DNA of 64,000 bases from Nymphalis io (Eukaryota; Arthropoda; Insecta; Lepidoptera; Nymphalidae), in the NCBI RefSeq assembly GCF_905147045.1, contig NC_065897.1, forward strand, positions 5,037,001 to 5,101,000. The letters run 5' to 3'. The notes beneath the pieces are model-generated. The model saw only the letters and a program-made list of their open reading frames with translations. It did no database searches and was not told the origin of the DNA. The position numbers and the translations under genes were made by a program. Below, in pieces: positions 11,542 through 25,075 of the stretch (position 1 is its first letter; each line of letters opens with the position of its first letter).

Positions 11542-12634
11542 TGTATGTTTATATCTGCTTTTAAGGATATTGTATTTTCGTATTTTTATTCAAGAATATA
11601 TCTGTAGTTCATTTATAAATTATGTTCACATACTTCTAAATTTAAGGTGTCTGATATGAAAACAATTCGATATTAAAAGTATACACATATTGTTAAACGT
11701 TTTATTGCGAAATCTAAGAGAGTAACGACCTAAATTTTTGTATTATATATTTCTGGATCTTACTACTCAATATATATAATTATAATATCTATAATGGGAC
11801 TTTGTCTTTTCTTTATATAAAACTTGGCTACCTCAAAGTCTTACCGAACATACTAGTGTGATTAATGTCTGGAGGAAATTTGACGGCTGCTGTTGTTTTA
11901 TCTACTTAACTGCACGCCTCGTTTTTTGTCAGTCGATACAAATGTGGAGCAGTTGTTAATGTCTTAGAAAAATTATTTAGAAGTCGTCCGAGAGGGCATA
12001 GATGATGACAATTAAAGACAGATGTGTATTTTACAGACTATAAAAAGATTTTTGAAATATAAAACTAAAGTATATTATTGTTGAATTATTTTTTGGAAAT
12101 GAATCTAATGTATAAAAGTTACCACAAATTAAAAGTAAGTATTAACAATATGAGCCTATTACATTTGTAATAATCATTGAATAATTAACCTTTAACTTAA
12201 GAAAGCACATATTTTTCAGTTAATAAAATAATGATATTAATGTTGTAACATCTCATATTTCATAATCTTTGCCAGCACACAATATACATATACAAAACAG
12301 TGCATGAAATTAAAACGTCATTTTAGCTCCATTATGCATTACGGTGAAACAGATTTCGTTTACAAACTCTATGATTACAAAACTATAATTATTTACGTAT
12401 GATAATAAAAGAGGCATTATATTTTACGGGAGGTTGTTAAAGCTCAAACATTTAACTTAATTCGCCTTAAACACACTTGAAACATGCAAGATCTCGGATT
12501 CGTTTGACAGTACAACCATAAATCAGCTACTGTTTTATCTATATTCTTTAAAGACTGCAAATCTTGAGTTGTCGTGTGGACTTTAAATCTCAGTTTTTAT
12601 ACTACTACTATTTTATTTTTATACAAAAGTGTAT

Positions 12635-12668
12635 AAATATATTATGGTATATAAACCATAATATATTT
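12635..12668. repeat. 14-bp perfect inverted repeat
   Basis: AAATATATTATGGT (12635-12648) pairs with its complement at 12655-12668 across a 6-nt loop. It is AT-rich, so a chance origin is more plausible than for the other hairpins. Confidence 0.75.
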
Positions 12669-13754
12669 TGCACAGGTGGCTTGCCTCCGTTAAGAACTGC
12701 CACCATGAATGAACCAGCATATTTTCTATATTTTAAGTATTCCACTCCTGTAGCATTGTCTCGCGATTGATTGATAAAGTAACGTAACATTAGTCTATTT
12801 ATTAATGCATGATATAATAATGTTTTTTTTCAATTTAATCAATGATGATTGTAAATAGCGAAGCACGAACATACCTACGTGCTTCATGCTGTCCTTTATC
12901 TGTATTATTGACTAATCAATGACAATGTCCTTTCTTATCACTAAGATCTTGATTAAGTCACAAAAACAAACATGTATATGGTACATGTACGTAACGTTGA
13001 AGAATTTTAATTAAAACTAGTACCTAATTAAGCACGAACGTACTTTACCGTTTGTGGTAACTTGGCATATCTCTTTTTCAAATTTCGAATCATTTCAGAT
13101 TTTTTTCTTATTTTGAAATATAAATTCTCTTGTCTCTGTTTGGAATAGAGCCGAAAGTTATGTGCTTTTGGCCGCGTTGTATCGTCTATAACTGACTTTA
13201 ATGTCGATAATATTATGATTCATTTATTTATAAGCGACAAGAGTTCGTACAAGACAAATATTTTTCATATTACTTGACGCTAGCTAGAAATAAAGCTTCA
13301 ACCAACTATTTGAAATTTGATTAAAAATCACTTCAATGGCTTAACAAAAAAATAAAACTTACAAGAAAATCGTTACATTTTTGCCTCACTTAATACAAAA
13401 AGTTTATTGATGGAATACAAATTGTCCTGACATTTCAAGGGACAAAGGACCCGTCTATAAGTTTCACCTGCTCTAAGTCGTTGCAACCCTCATGTATCTC
13501 GAATTAGAGTTATTTTTTCTAACAGCTTGTTGACGAGATATCAAAGCGATGAAACTAAGCATTTTAAAATTAAAAAAGTCGAATGCGATTCCTATTGTAG
13601 GTAAATATTTCATACAGTTTGTAATACGATTAAAAGTAATAATCTTTGAGTAATTTAACGCAAACTGCGATATATTTAAGAACTAAGTTTTCAATAACGT
13701 TTTTTGAAATCACTTATTGAATTATAACGAAAGGTATTTTGTGTAAGGTTCTGA

Positions 13755-14090
13755 CTGATTTAGGTTATGACGACCAATCATAACGGGGAATAGCCAACTC
13801 CGCATGGGATATAATAGTTACTCTTATAATCAAATTCACTATTCCCTTACTCTTACAATCAAATAGTTTAGCAATCCATTATAACTGAAAAGAGTCTAGT
13901 AACAGGACCAATATATTTACGTGCCTTCTGAGGCACGGGAATGTTATAGAACCAATTACCAAACTTCGATGTACTTCTGTATATTTATTGACAGAAAAAC
14001 TTAATATTCTTTTATTGGTTCGAACCAGTTCGAACCCAAGACTTCGGGATCTGAAGCCTAATAAGTTTGCCGCTAGACCAGTGAGGCAGT
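13755..14090 (-). repeat. SINE-C, diverged, near full length
   Basis: Reverse copy of the SINE whose cleanest copy is 37996-38410. Matching blocks in order are ggaatagccaactccgcatg, the actcttataatc words, gaaaagagt, acgtgccttctgaggcacgg, tttattgacagaaaaactta, and the tRNA-like head ending gctagaccagtgaggcagt. Part of the middle (ttactcttataatcaaa / ttactcttacaatcaaa) is duplicated. Confidence 0.7.
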
Positions 14091-16130
14091 TGTTATAATA
14101 ATTATAATTTGGCGTATAAAAACGAATTCGTTTGAATAATAAATGTTAATTTATGCTATAATTATCTAGCTTGTTGACAAGAATCGATGAAAATAATTCG
14201 AGGACATATTTAAATTATCTTCATAGCAAAATTATAATAAAACTAATGTTAATGTAACATGTTATAAATAATTTTACTATATATTATTATGAAAAGAAAC
14301 GTATAGTGATACATTTATTTATGTAGCTTTAATAGAAATATAAATAAGAAAATAACATTTAATGCGAATTGAATTAATAGAATTTTATTAACTTATGATA
14401 TGGTTATTTTATAAATACGAATAAGTTTGTTTAACGATTGACATAATAATTATTATCATTTCTTCCTAAAAATTTCTAATAAAAATATTTGATATTTACA
14501 TCTTCTAAATCTTTAAAAAACAGTTCCAATCCTTACATTATTTTTTTGTACTTGTAATCTTTGATTTTTATTTTCTTTGTAAACTTTATCTTTTATACCC
14601 GTATGTTGTTACAGCATAGAAAAGATAAAAAAAAAGTTACAAATTTACTAGAATCAAATTACATCGTGTCCACGATCCGATCGTGGTACGTGGCCAGTTT
14701 TTTGTACTACCACGCTCGTGCTACCACCACGAAATCACCTTTCGTCACCCTCCACTGAACTATATGGTTTAAAGAGCAAAATACAAGGAATCATAAAATA
14801 TAGTCTCGTGATTTAGGTAACGGAAAACGGTGACCGTTTTTTAATTAATATTTACATATAATTTTTGACTTCTTGTTATAAAACTGCATGTTTAATATTG
14901 AAAATATTATATTATAAAAACACAATTCATAGTTTTGCTGGTTGGTAAACGATTTTCTTACTCGGGTACAAGAAAACTGATAACTTTAAACCACAATAAA
15001 TATAATAATAAACAGAGTAGCTAAGATATAAATATATGGTAATACCAATTATATTATACAAGTATTGTTTAAAACAGATTATTTCACTATATCTTTACAC
15101 AAATCTGTAAAAGAAATATAATTAAAGTGCATTAAAACTAATTCGTCTGCATAGCAGAAATTGTGGAAGCAATTAAATGATAGGATTTATATAAAAACTT
15201 ATATTTCATAATAACTAGGTATCCAATCTCAATGATTCATCCTTTAATTAAATTAAGAATAATCTTAAGTGACATTTCAAACTTGTTTCAATAGCAAGCG
15301 GATGTCCTGTGCTAGATGTACGTGACTCATGTAATAAATATTCATTCGAATTGCATGTAACTTTGATTATTTAAATAAAAAAAATATCATCAGCTTGGAT
15401 TCATTACACTTCCTCCAGCAATAAAATGCAGAACCCTTAAACATCAGTGGTCCCTTTTTAAGTAAAAAAACCTCGCAAGGTGCGTCGTACCGCGGTGAAT
15501 CAGACCACGCGACACCGTGACCATTTGGGTGCACACAATTTAAACCTTATTATGCAACGTACTTGCGATCATTTCTCAAATTTTACAATACATCGCGTGT
15601 TTAATACAAGAAAAATAATATACAATCGTATAAAACACGCAATGAATATGATATAATGTTCGTTTAATTTTTGTCGTGTTAAATGAAGCGAAGTTATCGA
15701 GGTACAATAAAGGCTGGAACATTAAAAAAAATTATAGTTAACCGTGGTCGAGATTGGAATGGGAGTAGAATAAGCCACGTTGTGGTGTCGTGCGCATTGG
15801 CGCGTGTTACTGATACTGTATTAAATATAGTAAAAACTTGTTTATAGTGCAGATAAAATGGATAATGTGAAATATATACTCAAGTATAAAAAGCTTCAAT
15901 CTATGAGTTCAACTTTTCTTTTTTTATAATTATTTTATAATAGAGCATTCATTGCCTTACATAGATTTTTCCTCACATTGATTTTTCGTATCGTTTGGTG
16001 CGATTTAACTTAAATATTGTTATTTATAGATAATATTTAAAATTAGCTAAATCTACTAGAAAATTCGAAAAAATAAATACATCATTGCGATGAAACATTG
16101 CAGCATGAAGGCTGATTTAATAAATATGTT
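14091..16130. other. AT-rich region with small GC-richer islands
   Basis: No gene recognised. GC-richer unique patches occur at 14665-14755, 15470-15545 (gtgcgtcgtaccgcggtg) and 15745-15815 (gtcgtgcgcattggcgcg). The 65-codon frame at 14561-14758 has no familiar motif. These patches could be conserved non-coding elements; comparison with related species would decide. Confidence 0.4.
14670..14686. promoter_or_regulatory. CCACGATC-C-GATCGTGG palindrome
   Basis: A perfect 8+1+8 dyad lies in a patch otherwise rich in CACG/CGTG words (tacgtggcc, ccacgctcgtg, accaccacg). This suggests a site for a dimeric DNA-binding protein. There is no neighbouring gene to tie it to. Confidence 0.2.
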
Positions 16131-16198
16131 TTATTAATGTCGATTCGCACAAACGACGAAAAAAAATAATTATTAACAAAAAATTTAACGTATATTCG

Positions 16199-16335
16199 AT
16201 AATTACTAAATAAGTCGTTGCTAAGCGACTGTTTAGTTAAACAATGATGTATCACTTTCTGTCATTATGGATTTGACAATCGAAAGAAGAAGACAGCATC
16301 TTTTAACTAATCACTTGCTAAATAACATATTAACT
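16199..16335 (+). repeat. palindromic MITE-like unit, copy 1
   Basis: Shares cgttgctaagcgactgttta, atcactttctgtcattatgg, gacaatcgaaagaagaagac and ttttaactaatcacttgcta with a second copy 400 bp away and with 35982-36132. Its two ends are loosely complementary (gtttagttaaa against ttttaactaat), as in a MITE. Confidence 0.65.
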
Positions 16336-16605
16336 AATAAATACGTTCGAATATGTTTTTTTTTTATAATTTTGTTTCTGTAAGCCTATTATGTAAGAAC
16401 AAAATGGAGACTCACCGCAGAAATCAATAGTGTAATGTAAGAAAGTGATATGCGACATTGACCATTATAATTATAAGATTTCAAGAATACACGCATAGTA
16501 CATCACCATAAGTCGGATTGAAGAATGGACGAAATGAATGAATCGAGTTACAGAATGGAACTGCTACTTGTAAAGAAGAATATGATAAATGTACTTAGGT
16601 ACTAT

Positions 16606-16737
16606 ATATTTCGTTGCTTAACGACTGTTTTATTAGTTAAAAAATGTTTTATCACTTTCTGTCATTATTGATTTGACAATCGAAAGAAGAAGACAGCACC
16701 TTTTAACTAATCACTCGCTAAATAACAAAGTAAAAAC
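16606..16737 (+). repeat. palindromic MITE-like unit, copy 2
   Basis: Second copy of the unit at 16199-16335, same orientation, sharing atcactttctgtcattattg and gacaatcgaaagaagaagac. The spacing and location inside 16139-16947 suggest that the larger element contains a duplicated core. Confidence 0.65.
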
Positions 16738-17591
16738 GAAAGTGTATAAAAATTGGAAAATATGAGAACGAAGTTGTAAAATATGCTTATTTTAAGATGT
16801 CTATAAATCACGCAAAATACTGTGCGACATAAATATGGCGATAATTTTGAATATCGAACATTTAACTCCGATCGAACGAGAAATCCGATTATCAACAAAT
16901 ATTTTTATAATTTAAATATTTTTTTGCGTCGTTTGTGCAAATCGATATTATTAATTAATGCATAGAACCGAGTAACTAGTGACTGTCACTCGGTTCTTCA
17001 CGGTAGAAACGTACTGGCGGTGGCTTAACTTTTTGCTTAATTATTTTTAAGTAAAAATATAATTAACATTGTAAGCAAAAAAAAAATATTTATTTGATCT
17101 TATTGTAATTGTACAAAATTATAAAATTAACGCAATTATACATGCCATTTTGTCCACTTAGGTAGCAAAAAACTATTTTCGCCAGACAATAGTTGGCGAG
17201 TCAACAACAATAATTAATTGCGGCAAAAAACGCCATTTCCTATGATTTTTATCATGTATAAAAATAAAAATACCATCAATAAGAATCAATAGGGCCTTAT
17301 GCTCCATTGGCCATGTGTCGCGCACATGTTGCCATAATGATATACGTTTTAACTTATTCATAAGAATCCGGTAATTTTACTCGTAACACCTTTTGTCAGT
17401 TTTTTTTCTTAACCCTTTGCCTGCTAATGTCAGAATGGTAGCAGACATTGTGTCAATTAGTATTGTGAGCGTTAACGAAGACAGATTATATTGGATTTTG
17501 ATTTTAAATGTTGCGTAACAACAACGTTGCTTTGTTATAAATTTATATTTATATTTTGAAATTACCACAGTGAATGGTCCATTTTTTATAA

Positions 17592-17720
17592 GTTTTTTTT
17601 TACAATAGGTGGTCGCGTAATTGGGCCACCTGATGGTAAGTGGTCACCACCTATACATAGACATATATAAATAGGTGGTACCTACCCAGATGAGCTTGCA
17701 CACCACCAAGTAAAAAGTAT
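17592..17720 (+). repeat. Rep-D with internal deletion
   Basis: Begins with the Rep-D start (T run, ataggtggtcg, gggccacctgatggtaagtg) and ends with its end (aggtggtacctacccagatg, agcttgcacaccaccaagta). The central roughly 170 bp is missing. Confidence 0.8.
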
Positions 17721-20271
17721 TAGCGTAATGGTACCTAGATAGATTTACCATAGCTAAATACGATAAATGAACAAGACGACAGAAAAAAAACAAGACTGTA
17801 CGCGAACGAGTGTGTACACACTTTATTATCTGGTCTAGTATTTATTATCTAGTAGCTTAAAACATTCTTGGATGGCGCATAGATCTATATAAAAATATAT
17901 ATATAAACTTCTGTCACGGGAATAAAGAATATTTATTGAATACTTATTATATAAATAATCATTTAAAGAAATTATAAAATAATTATTCTTCATTCAAATT
18001 TATATTGATTCGATTTTCGATACAAATCGTAAATAAATTACGAAAACTACCCCCTGTCGATCTACACAGAGAATGCTACATCGGTAATATACGAATCGCA
18101 CCTTTATTTTAACAGGAAATTGTTTCTTCGTAAATAATAAAAATCAAGTCGCTTACTTCTGACTGCTACTAAAACGTCTCCGTAGCAAAACAGTACGATT
18201 TACTGAATCATAAAACTAACTCGATAACCATTGCTATGTATAAACAATAGCATATTAAACGTATGCTTATAAGCAAGCATTGTATTTCAAATAAACGATT
18301 TCCCTACATAAGTTTTGCGAGTGTTTCTCATAAGGCTGGTTGTAATAAATCGTGTGTTCGTGTGAATCGACCACGCCTGATCACTGATACAGGCGGGCAA
18401 TCAGTAGATAATAATTATTTTATTAATATACAACACCTTTTCGCCTATTTTCCATCGATGATTTAGTGTTTATTATTAATTAATACAGTGTAAACGGTTT
18501 CTGCTCGTGATTTCTCTCAATTACTCATGTCATTTTTTAAGTTCCGAATTACGACGGGTTTTGTAACGTTAATTAACGCCTATAATTATTTAATGAGTGA
18601 ATTATAAAGTAACAATCAATATATAGAAGAAGGGACCGACTACCGAGCATAGACAAAAGTATTGTAAAAGTGCCTGTATTTTTTTAAATACATTATGATA
18701 GTTAATTACTAATAATACGTTAAACGTGATTTAAAATTGACCATGTAAATTTTATTTTAATGTTATCATTTTACATTTTCAAACGTTATAATAAAAAACA
18801 TATGAAAAAAATCCTTAAGAGCAGCTATACAATCTATGTACATAGACATAATATATATATTTATATACATATGCAAACCACTCCTACCACCGTCAATATG
18901 TCTCCAACCCTGAGATGAGTGATGATGAGTCATGATTGATGTTTAGCGATAGAATAATCGATGACTTGGTGGTTTCCACTCTGCTAAGACGGAAGAAGGT
19001 CTATTTCTACTAAAATAATATGAAAAACTTATTAATATTGAATTATAAGTACTTAACTGTGCTATGATAGTGATCTCATGATTACAAACAAAAGCAAAAG
19101 TAAATAATTGACTCAACAAACAGATCGGAGGATGGAGCTTTATTTTCAGTTTTATTATTATACTAAGTTAAGTATTATAATATAATATGCACGTTACATT
19201 GGAACATGTTGTTCATTTTCTTAGCACAGATAATAATAATGGAAGAGGGATTCTATGATTCGAGAGGTATTTCCCTACGTTAATTCTTAACAAAATAATA
19301 TCAACAAAAAAGGCAAGATTACATACGCAATTATTACTACTCCACATTTTATCACAAAAATTACACTGATATTTTTAAAACATTTACGAGTATCTAAAAA
19401 GATATTGCCGTCCAATATTTTACAACTTTTAAACTAAGCGCAGTAATATCAAGTCTAAAGAATACCGTTACAATATTAAATGTTATATTTTTATAAATTA
19501 AATACCTACCCACGCAACCCCTTAGGCAATCAAATTATTATGCTGTCTCACAATTAATATCTACTGTATTCAAAAATATCAATCAGTTTTACTTAAAACG
19601 CTTACTGTATATTCGCTGCTGGAATTTCAGACTTAATTTTTCACAGATATTATAGATTTATAAAGAATTTAGAATGGACACTGAAGGTTATTCCGAACAG
19701 TCAAAATAATATTATAGCGAGTATTGTTTCAATAATCGAAAGTTGACACAATACCGTCAAGCAATTGAGCAATTCTCATCAACTCCAGAACGATTCTTTC
19801 ATTATATTAAAAAAATAAACTTAAGCCTCGAATGATTTTTTTTTCCGAAATCTATGATAATCGAAATATTTAATAATATTATAAAGTTATGTGTACCAAT
19901 ATTTTCGTCTAACACATTTAAAATTCAATGTAATTCACACCCTACGGCTATTAAAAATATAGTCGTTGATTTAATACTTACCAGTGCTGTAAGAAAACCG
20001 CCCAACTATAAATTAAAGCAAACTTACTTTGCTAACGAATTTTTTACCCTCTATAAATTCTTTTAAAATTTTATCCGTAATAATTATTTTCTATAAAAAA
20101 ACTAGGTTGAATGTAGTCATAAGTTAATTTTATGGAGCATACTAAAATTGATTCTTTGATTGGAAATGGTCAGTAAAAAATATGTGCAAAATATTTTGAT
20201 TTTAAATGTTATTAATATGTTTGCTTATTTATTACCTTTACACAAAATAACCAAATTCAAAATGAATATTA

Positions 20272-20393
20272 TATAAAATTGTTTTTAGATCAAAATGGAA
20301 AGCAGTAATAATGTTAATAATACTGTAATATTATAGTATAAAATTGTTTTTAGATCAAAATGAAAAGCAGTAATAATGTTACTAATACTGTAC
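20272..20393 (+). repeat. 65-bp tandem duplication
   Basis: The unit starting tataaaattgtttttagatc at 20272 is repeated at 20337, with only a few substitutions over the first 57 bp. This is a recent local duplication with no coding content. Confidence 0.9.
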
Positions 20394-21306
20394 CGAAAAC
20401 TTATCACAATTTGAAATTGTTTCCAGCAATAATTAAAAATAACTAACTAATAATAATTAATCGTGAAACTTAATGAATCATTTATCGACAGTATAAAAAG
20501 CGCATACTTATAAGCTTAGGTCTTTGTTGCTGTCACAGACTAGACGCTTTTTTCGCACTTAATCAAAAACTCATGTCGTGTCTACATCAAGAGAAATGTA
20601 ATCATTTAAATTTTTTGATTGTCATTTTGTTTTGTAGACCTATGAACATAAAATAAAATAAAAATAAAGCGCAAATATTTTGAATACTTAATACAATTCG
20701 GTGACCTGGTGCTGCTAAGCACATTATTGAGAATAATGAGAACATTTTGCCATTTGTCATCCATTTAAAAAATAATAAATTTATTTATGCTAAAACGGCG
20801 TAAGCTTAACATAATTGATACCAATAATATTACGCATAAGGCATATGTTATGTAAAACAAAGGACATCTGTTTCTTTTCGAATTACTATAAGTTGAGGGT
20901 TATTGATATTGGCTTTTTAGCACCGACCACTGATTTGTATATAAAATTACTAACCGTACAAAGGTGAAATATTATTTTTTTGATATATATGAACAGAACT
21001 ATAAAATAAATTACTAAACACGGTATTTATTAATAGCTTGCATCTGATAGGCAAATAATCGAAATATAATGTGTTTTCCTGGATCTAGAATATAATTTAG
21101 CGTTTTGAAAGAGTATTGGAACAGAATGTGTAAATTTAATTTCTCCATATGGACGGTAGTTGCCACAATCAGCTCACCTGCCATTCGGTAGAAGTGAGTA
21201 TGTCCCGATTTGGAAGATGAAGCGGGTTTTTATTAATAAACTATAATGTCCTTCTGGCGGAAACTAGTAATGGTGGTCATTCTTAACGGAGACCAGAGGA
21301 CCTTCA

Positions 21307-21395
21307 TTCTTATAGTCCAATAGGAGGGCAACGCAGAATCCAAATCCAATGCAGAATCAATGGCTTTACGCGATTTCCGGAGCACAGATTATATT
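21307..21395 (-). repeat. possible SINE-C fragment
   Basis: The words ttcttatagtccaataggag and caatggctttacgcgatttc then ccggagcac recall the reverse-strand middle of SINE-C (ctcataatccaatgggac, then acgtgctttccgaggcac). Highly diverged. Confidence 0.35.
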
Positions 21396-22802
21396 TTATA
21401 ACTAACACAGTAGTGTTAATATAACAACAAAAATTAATGTGTATATTACACATATTTTGGAGATTAATTATAGCGGTGGATGCCTTATAAATTAAACCTA
21501 ATAAACCTAAAAAATAAATAGTTGAATTTTTGCTTTTGTTTTTATGGAATCAATTGTGCCATTTATTCAAATACGATGAGACTGTAAGAAAAACTACTTC
21601 TTTCACTGTAAATGCACGGCTAACCATGTAATCTAATATGGTATGTCCTTTTTTCTTCATCTAAAATACGAAGTATTGCTATTTGGTGATAGTATAACTA
21701 TATAAATAGTTACCTATGTATATAATAAGTATATGAGTTATCTATTTACAAACATGGCCTTACCTTTGGTGAAGACTTGATGGGTTAGTTTTGAGAACCT
21801 AGTTTTAAGTTTTTATTGTCTAAGTTACTTAAAGGCCATGTAATTTTTCTAAAGTATTACCCAGTTTCTGAAGAATTATTCCCGTTTCAATATTATATTT
21901 TATTACAAAACATTGCTATTGACTTACCATACATATTAACGAAACACAAAAATGAAATACTTGGCTTATTTATAACTTGCACCACAGTTCGCCCGCAGGC
22001 AAAGAGCACCTGAACCGATGTATGCCTCAACGGTATTGCGGGTCAAATTGTTAGTTACAATGCCGTTTAAAACAACACATATGTGCTTCAATAGACATAT
22101 TACTGACATGACGTAACTGTAAATGATGTGGACCAAAGTTAAGATAATTCATAAGATCGTTTTGCAAAACGGTAAATAATATGATCGCTCGATTAGTTTT
22201 TATGTCACAAGATAATTTCTGCATTAGTTGCAATTAGTCTTTAATTTTTTCTAGAAAATAAATCTGATACCATCCAAATGGAAGGTTCCAAAAGTGACAA
22301 AAACCACTGAAAAAGTTTCCCTCAGAACATAAACAAAGACAAAGATTAATTTGAGTATAGGTTTAACAAAGAATTTGTTTTACCGATTGCAAGTGGTTTT
22401 TTGAGTTACTTAAACTTCTTTATTATATAAGATTAAGATTAAGGGCTTACAGACAAGCAAGCCTTATGGTGAGAGTTCTCCTCAATAGATACTGATACTA
22501 CAATAAGTAAAAATTATTTATGAGTGATATTGATGAGTGTGTTATAAATCAATTAGTTTTACAATAAAAACTTTTTTATCATTCAGATATGGAAAAATAT
22601 ATGCATGTGGCTTAAGGTATTATACCTGGTTTTAGTATTAGATCCTTATTAAAGAAAATCTTAATAGTAATATTAATGTTTCGTGGATAGATATCAAGAT
22701 TAGTTTGCTTTTTAATGTATTCAAATAGTGTGATTTTTATTACTTCACGTTTTCTCAATTATCCGAATATTATTAGAATAATAAGATACTAAACAAAATA
22801 AA

Positions 22803-22880
22803 TGGAATAAGCTCCAAACCTTCTCCTCAAAAAAGGAGAAGAGGCCTTAGACCAGCATTGGGAGAATCACAGGCTGTTAC
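22803..22880 (+). repeat. SINE-A 3' fragment
   Basis: Matches the end of SINE-A: tggaataagctccaaacctt, ctcctcaaaa, gaggccttagaccagcattg, then cacaggctgttac. 5'-truncated. Confidence 0.85.
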
Positions 22881-24761
22881 TTTTTTACATTAAGCAAAAT
22901 AACTAACCATATATTTCACTTCTTTTCAGATATGACTAATCCAATCCTCTACTCATTTTAAATGTAAATAATCTTCGAAAATAACTAAATAAGATATGTA
23001 TCAGTGCTTTTTGTAAATCTCTATTGATGAGATAATATTACTTTTCAAGTTAGTTATTGATATATCGATCTCTTCATAAAATAATAAATATATTGCTCAA
23101 TACAAATTAAGACGAAACACCCATAACATCTGGTTAGTGTGTTGTTTAAAAAATATAATAACCATCGAGGCAACCTCGAAGCGATTACGGTAACGCAATA
23201 CGCATGGAAGATACGAATTTTTTATTATACACAATGAATAGTTATTACAAATAGATGAAAGGCGATCCATGCCGGTTGCGCACGCGCCGCCAGCGCGTAT
23301 TATTTTGGAACGTTAAAGATAGTATCTCGTTGAAGTAAAAGTTAATGGTTTTTTTTAGGTGTATAACGATTGATTCAATGCTCGTAACTATCATTAAGAG
23401 GCGCGGCTCTAAGGCTAATATTAAATTATAGTACGTTTGTAACGAGATAAATTGATCACTTTATATAAAATTTCTAACCACAAATAAAATATTGTTGTAA
23501 CATTTAACAAACAATTGCGAGACGATATAATTTGATGCAAATTCATTTTTAAAGAAAAAAAACTGTTATGAAAATTAAATTAATTTTTTTTGTAATTAAT
23601 TATATTGGTTCATTTCACTTCTCTAACTGGAACACAATAATACAAGATTTTGATGTTTGCCAGAAGAATAACAGACAAACTTTATCATGAGCAGTTTTTT
23701 AATTTATTATTATAAATTTATTGATCCAACTATCATCAAAGACAATATCGAATAAAGTGGTTTTTTTTTTAAATTATTCTAGATATTTTTTGATGATTGC
23801 TCTTTCATGAATCAATAATATCCAACATTTTGACATTCGATAATTAAAATAACAATTAAAATAATAAATTACAGTTCACTACAACATACCCATTAATTTA
23901 TTGTTAAATAACAAGTTTCAGACATAGCTGTATCAATCTTTAATTATTCCACAGTGATCGATGACTCGATACTTTTCATCTCAATCGTTTCATAACTCAA
24001 AAAACCAAATAGAGACTTCTTCTATCAGTGAAATTTGGATGGGTTTATGCAACAAGAACTTTAATAAAATTGCTTTTAGATTATAAATAATCGCCTCTAG
24101 CTATATCGTGCCCGAATTTATTCAAATAAGAGATAAAAATAGAATCGATAATAGTCTTTATATCCTTGTCGTTTAGGTTGATATTTCTATGAGATATGCT
24201 CCTAATTTGCATTCAAAAATTCATTGATCAAAATTGAGGTAGTTTCCGACTATAGTAAGAGCTATAATGCCTTAAGCGTCGTCTAGGGAATTATGGGTTT
24301 GCTACCTTCTTTTTATTAATTAAATTTTTTTTAACTGATAGATTATATTTTGGTGCTTAAGGAAGTTAATATTTCCATATATTGTTATTAGGACATCCAT
24401 ACAATGCAGAATGAGTTAATAATATAATCCTTCCTTAACAAGAGAGGCGGCAGCAGGTCTTTGATCAGCGGTGGGCGATCATCCTTGGTTTAAAAGTGCT
24501 AATTCTTTGAGTCAATATTTATAAGAAAAACAATATATATATCAAAATATACTTTAAGATTTAGTCTTTCTAGTAGATCTAGACCCGGACGTATAATTGA
24601 TATCGGAATCTATTTAATAATATGACTTAATTTTTTAAGGATATGTATTTAATAACCAATAGGTTCTGGTTAAATTCTTCCGAAGCTCATCAAGAATAGG
24701 AGAAAACACAAAACTAAACAAAAGAAGATCCTAAGCGAATATTGCCAATTCATAATAGTTC

Positions 24762-25075
24762 CATAACCGTAACAGCCTGTGAATGTCCCACTGCTGGGCT
24801 AAAAGCCTCCGCACCTCTTTTTGAGGAGAAGGTTTGGAGCTTATTCCACCACGCTGCTCCAATGCGGGTTGGTGGAATACACATGTGGCAGAATTTCAGT
24901 GAAATTAGACACATGCAGGTTTCCTCACGATGTTTTCCTTCACCGTCAAGCACGAGATGAATTATAATCACAAATTAAGCACATGAAAATTCAGTGGTGC
25001 TTGCCCGGACTTGAACCCACGATCGTCGGTTAAGATTCACGCGTTCTAACCACTAGGCCATCTCGGCTTTTTTGG
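24762..25075 (-). mobile_element. SINE-A full-length insertion with TSD
   Basis: Full reverse copy flanked by an exact 11-bp target-site duplication, cataatagttc, at 24751-24761 and 25076-25086. The head carries a tRNA-like pol III promoter: on the minus strand the A box is TGGCCTAGTGGT and the B box resembles GGTTCAAGTCC. The exact duplication suggests a fairly recent insertion. The two overlapping open frames here (72 and 73 codons, opposite strands) are SINE sequence, not genes. Confidence 0.92.

Larger units (their letters stand above)
9990..13750. other. AT-rich region with one CpG-dense island
   Basis: No recognisable gene. The 100-codon minus-strand frame at 10326-10628 has no familiar motif and no supporting splice or start context. 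10255-10330 has a possible worn non-LTR tail (gcttaatcggttgagtgg). Hairpins at 11084-11139 and 12635-12668 and the CpG island at 11459-11541 are listed separately. The rest shows nothing I can name. Confidence 0.45.
16139..16947. mobile_element. candidate inverted-repeat DNA transposon, non-autonomous
   Basis: The left end tcgattcgcacaaacgacg (from 16140) and the complement of the right end (tcgatttgcacaaacgacg, ending 16945) form imperfect terminal inverted repeats, followed by A-rich stretches on both sides. TTATTAAT occurs just outside both ends (16131-16138 and 16948-16955), which would fit an 8-bp hAT-like target duplication. In AT-rich DNA this may be chance, and the two terminal bases do not mirror exactly. 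There is no transposase frame. Two copies of a smaller palindromic repeat lie inside. Confidence 0.55.
16956..24750. other. AT-rich region, few repeats, no gene recognised
   Basis: Contains the Rep-D remnant at 17592-17720, a tandem duplication at 20272-20393, a possible SINE-C fragment at 21307-21395 and a SINE-A tail at 22803-22880. GC-richer unique patches lie at about 18330-18410 and 23262-23300 (ggttgcgcacgcgccgccag). The open frames of 60-72 codons show no motif, signal peptide or family resemblance. Confidence 0.45.

Noticed and set aside
24742..24971. Overlapping 72- and 73-codon open frames on opposite strands
   Set aside because: They lie entirely on a SINE-A copy with a target-site duplication; the same peptides recur at 8586 and 25450.
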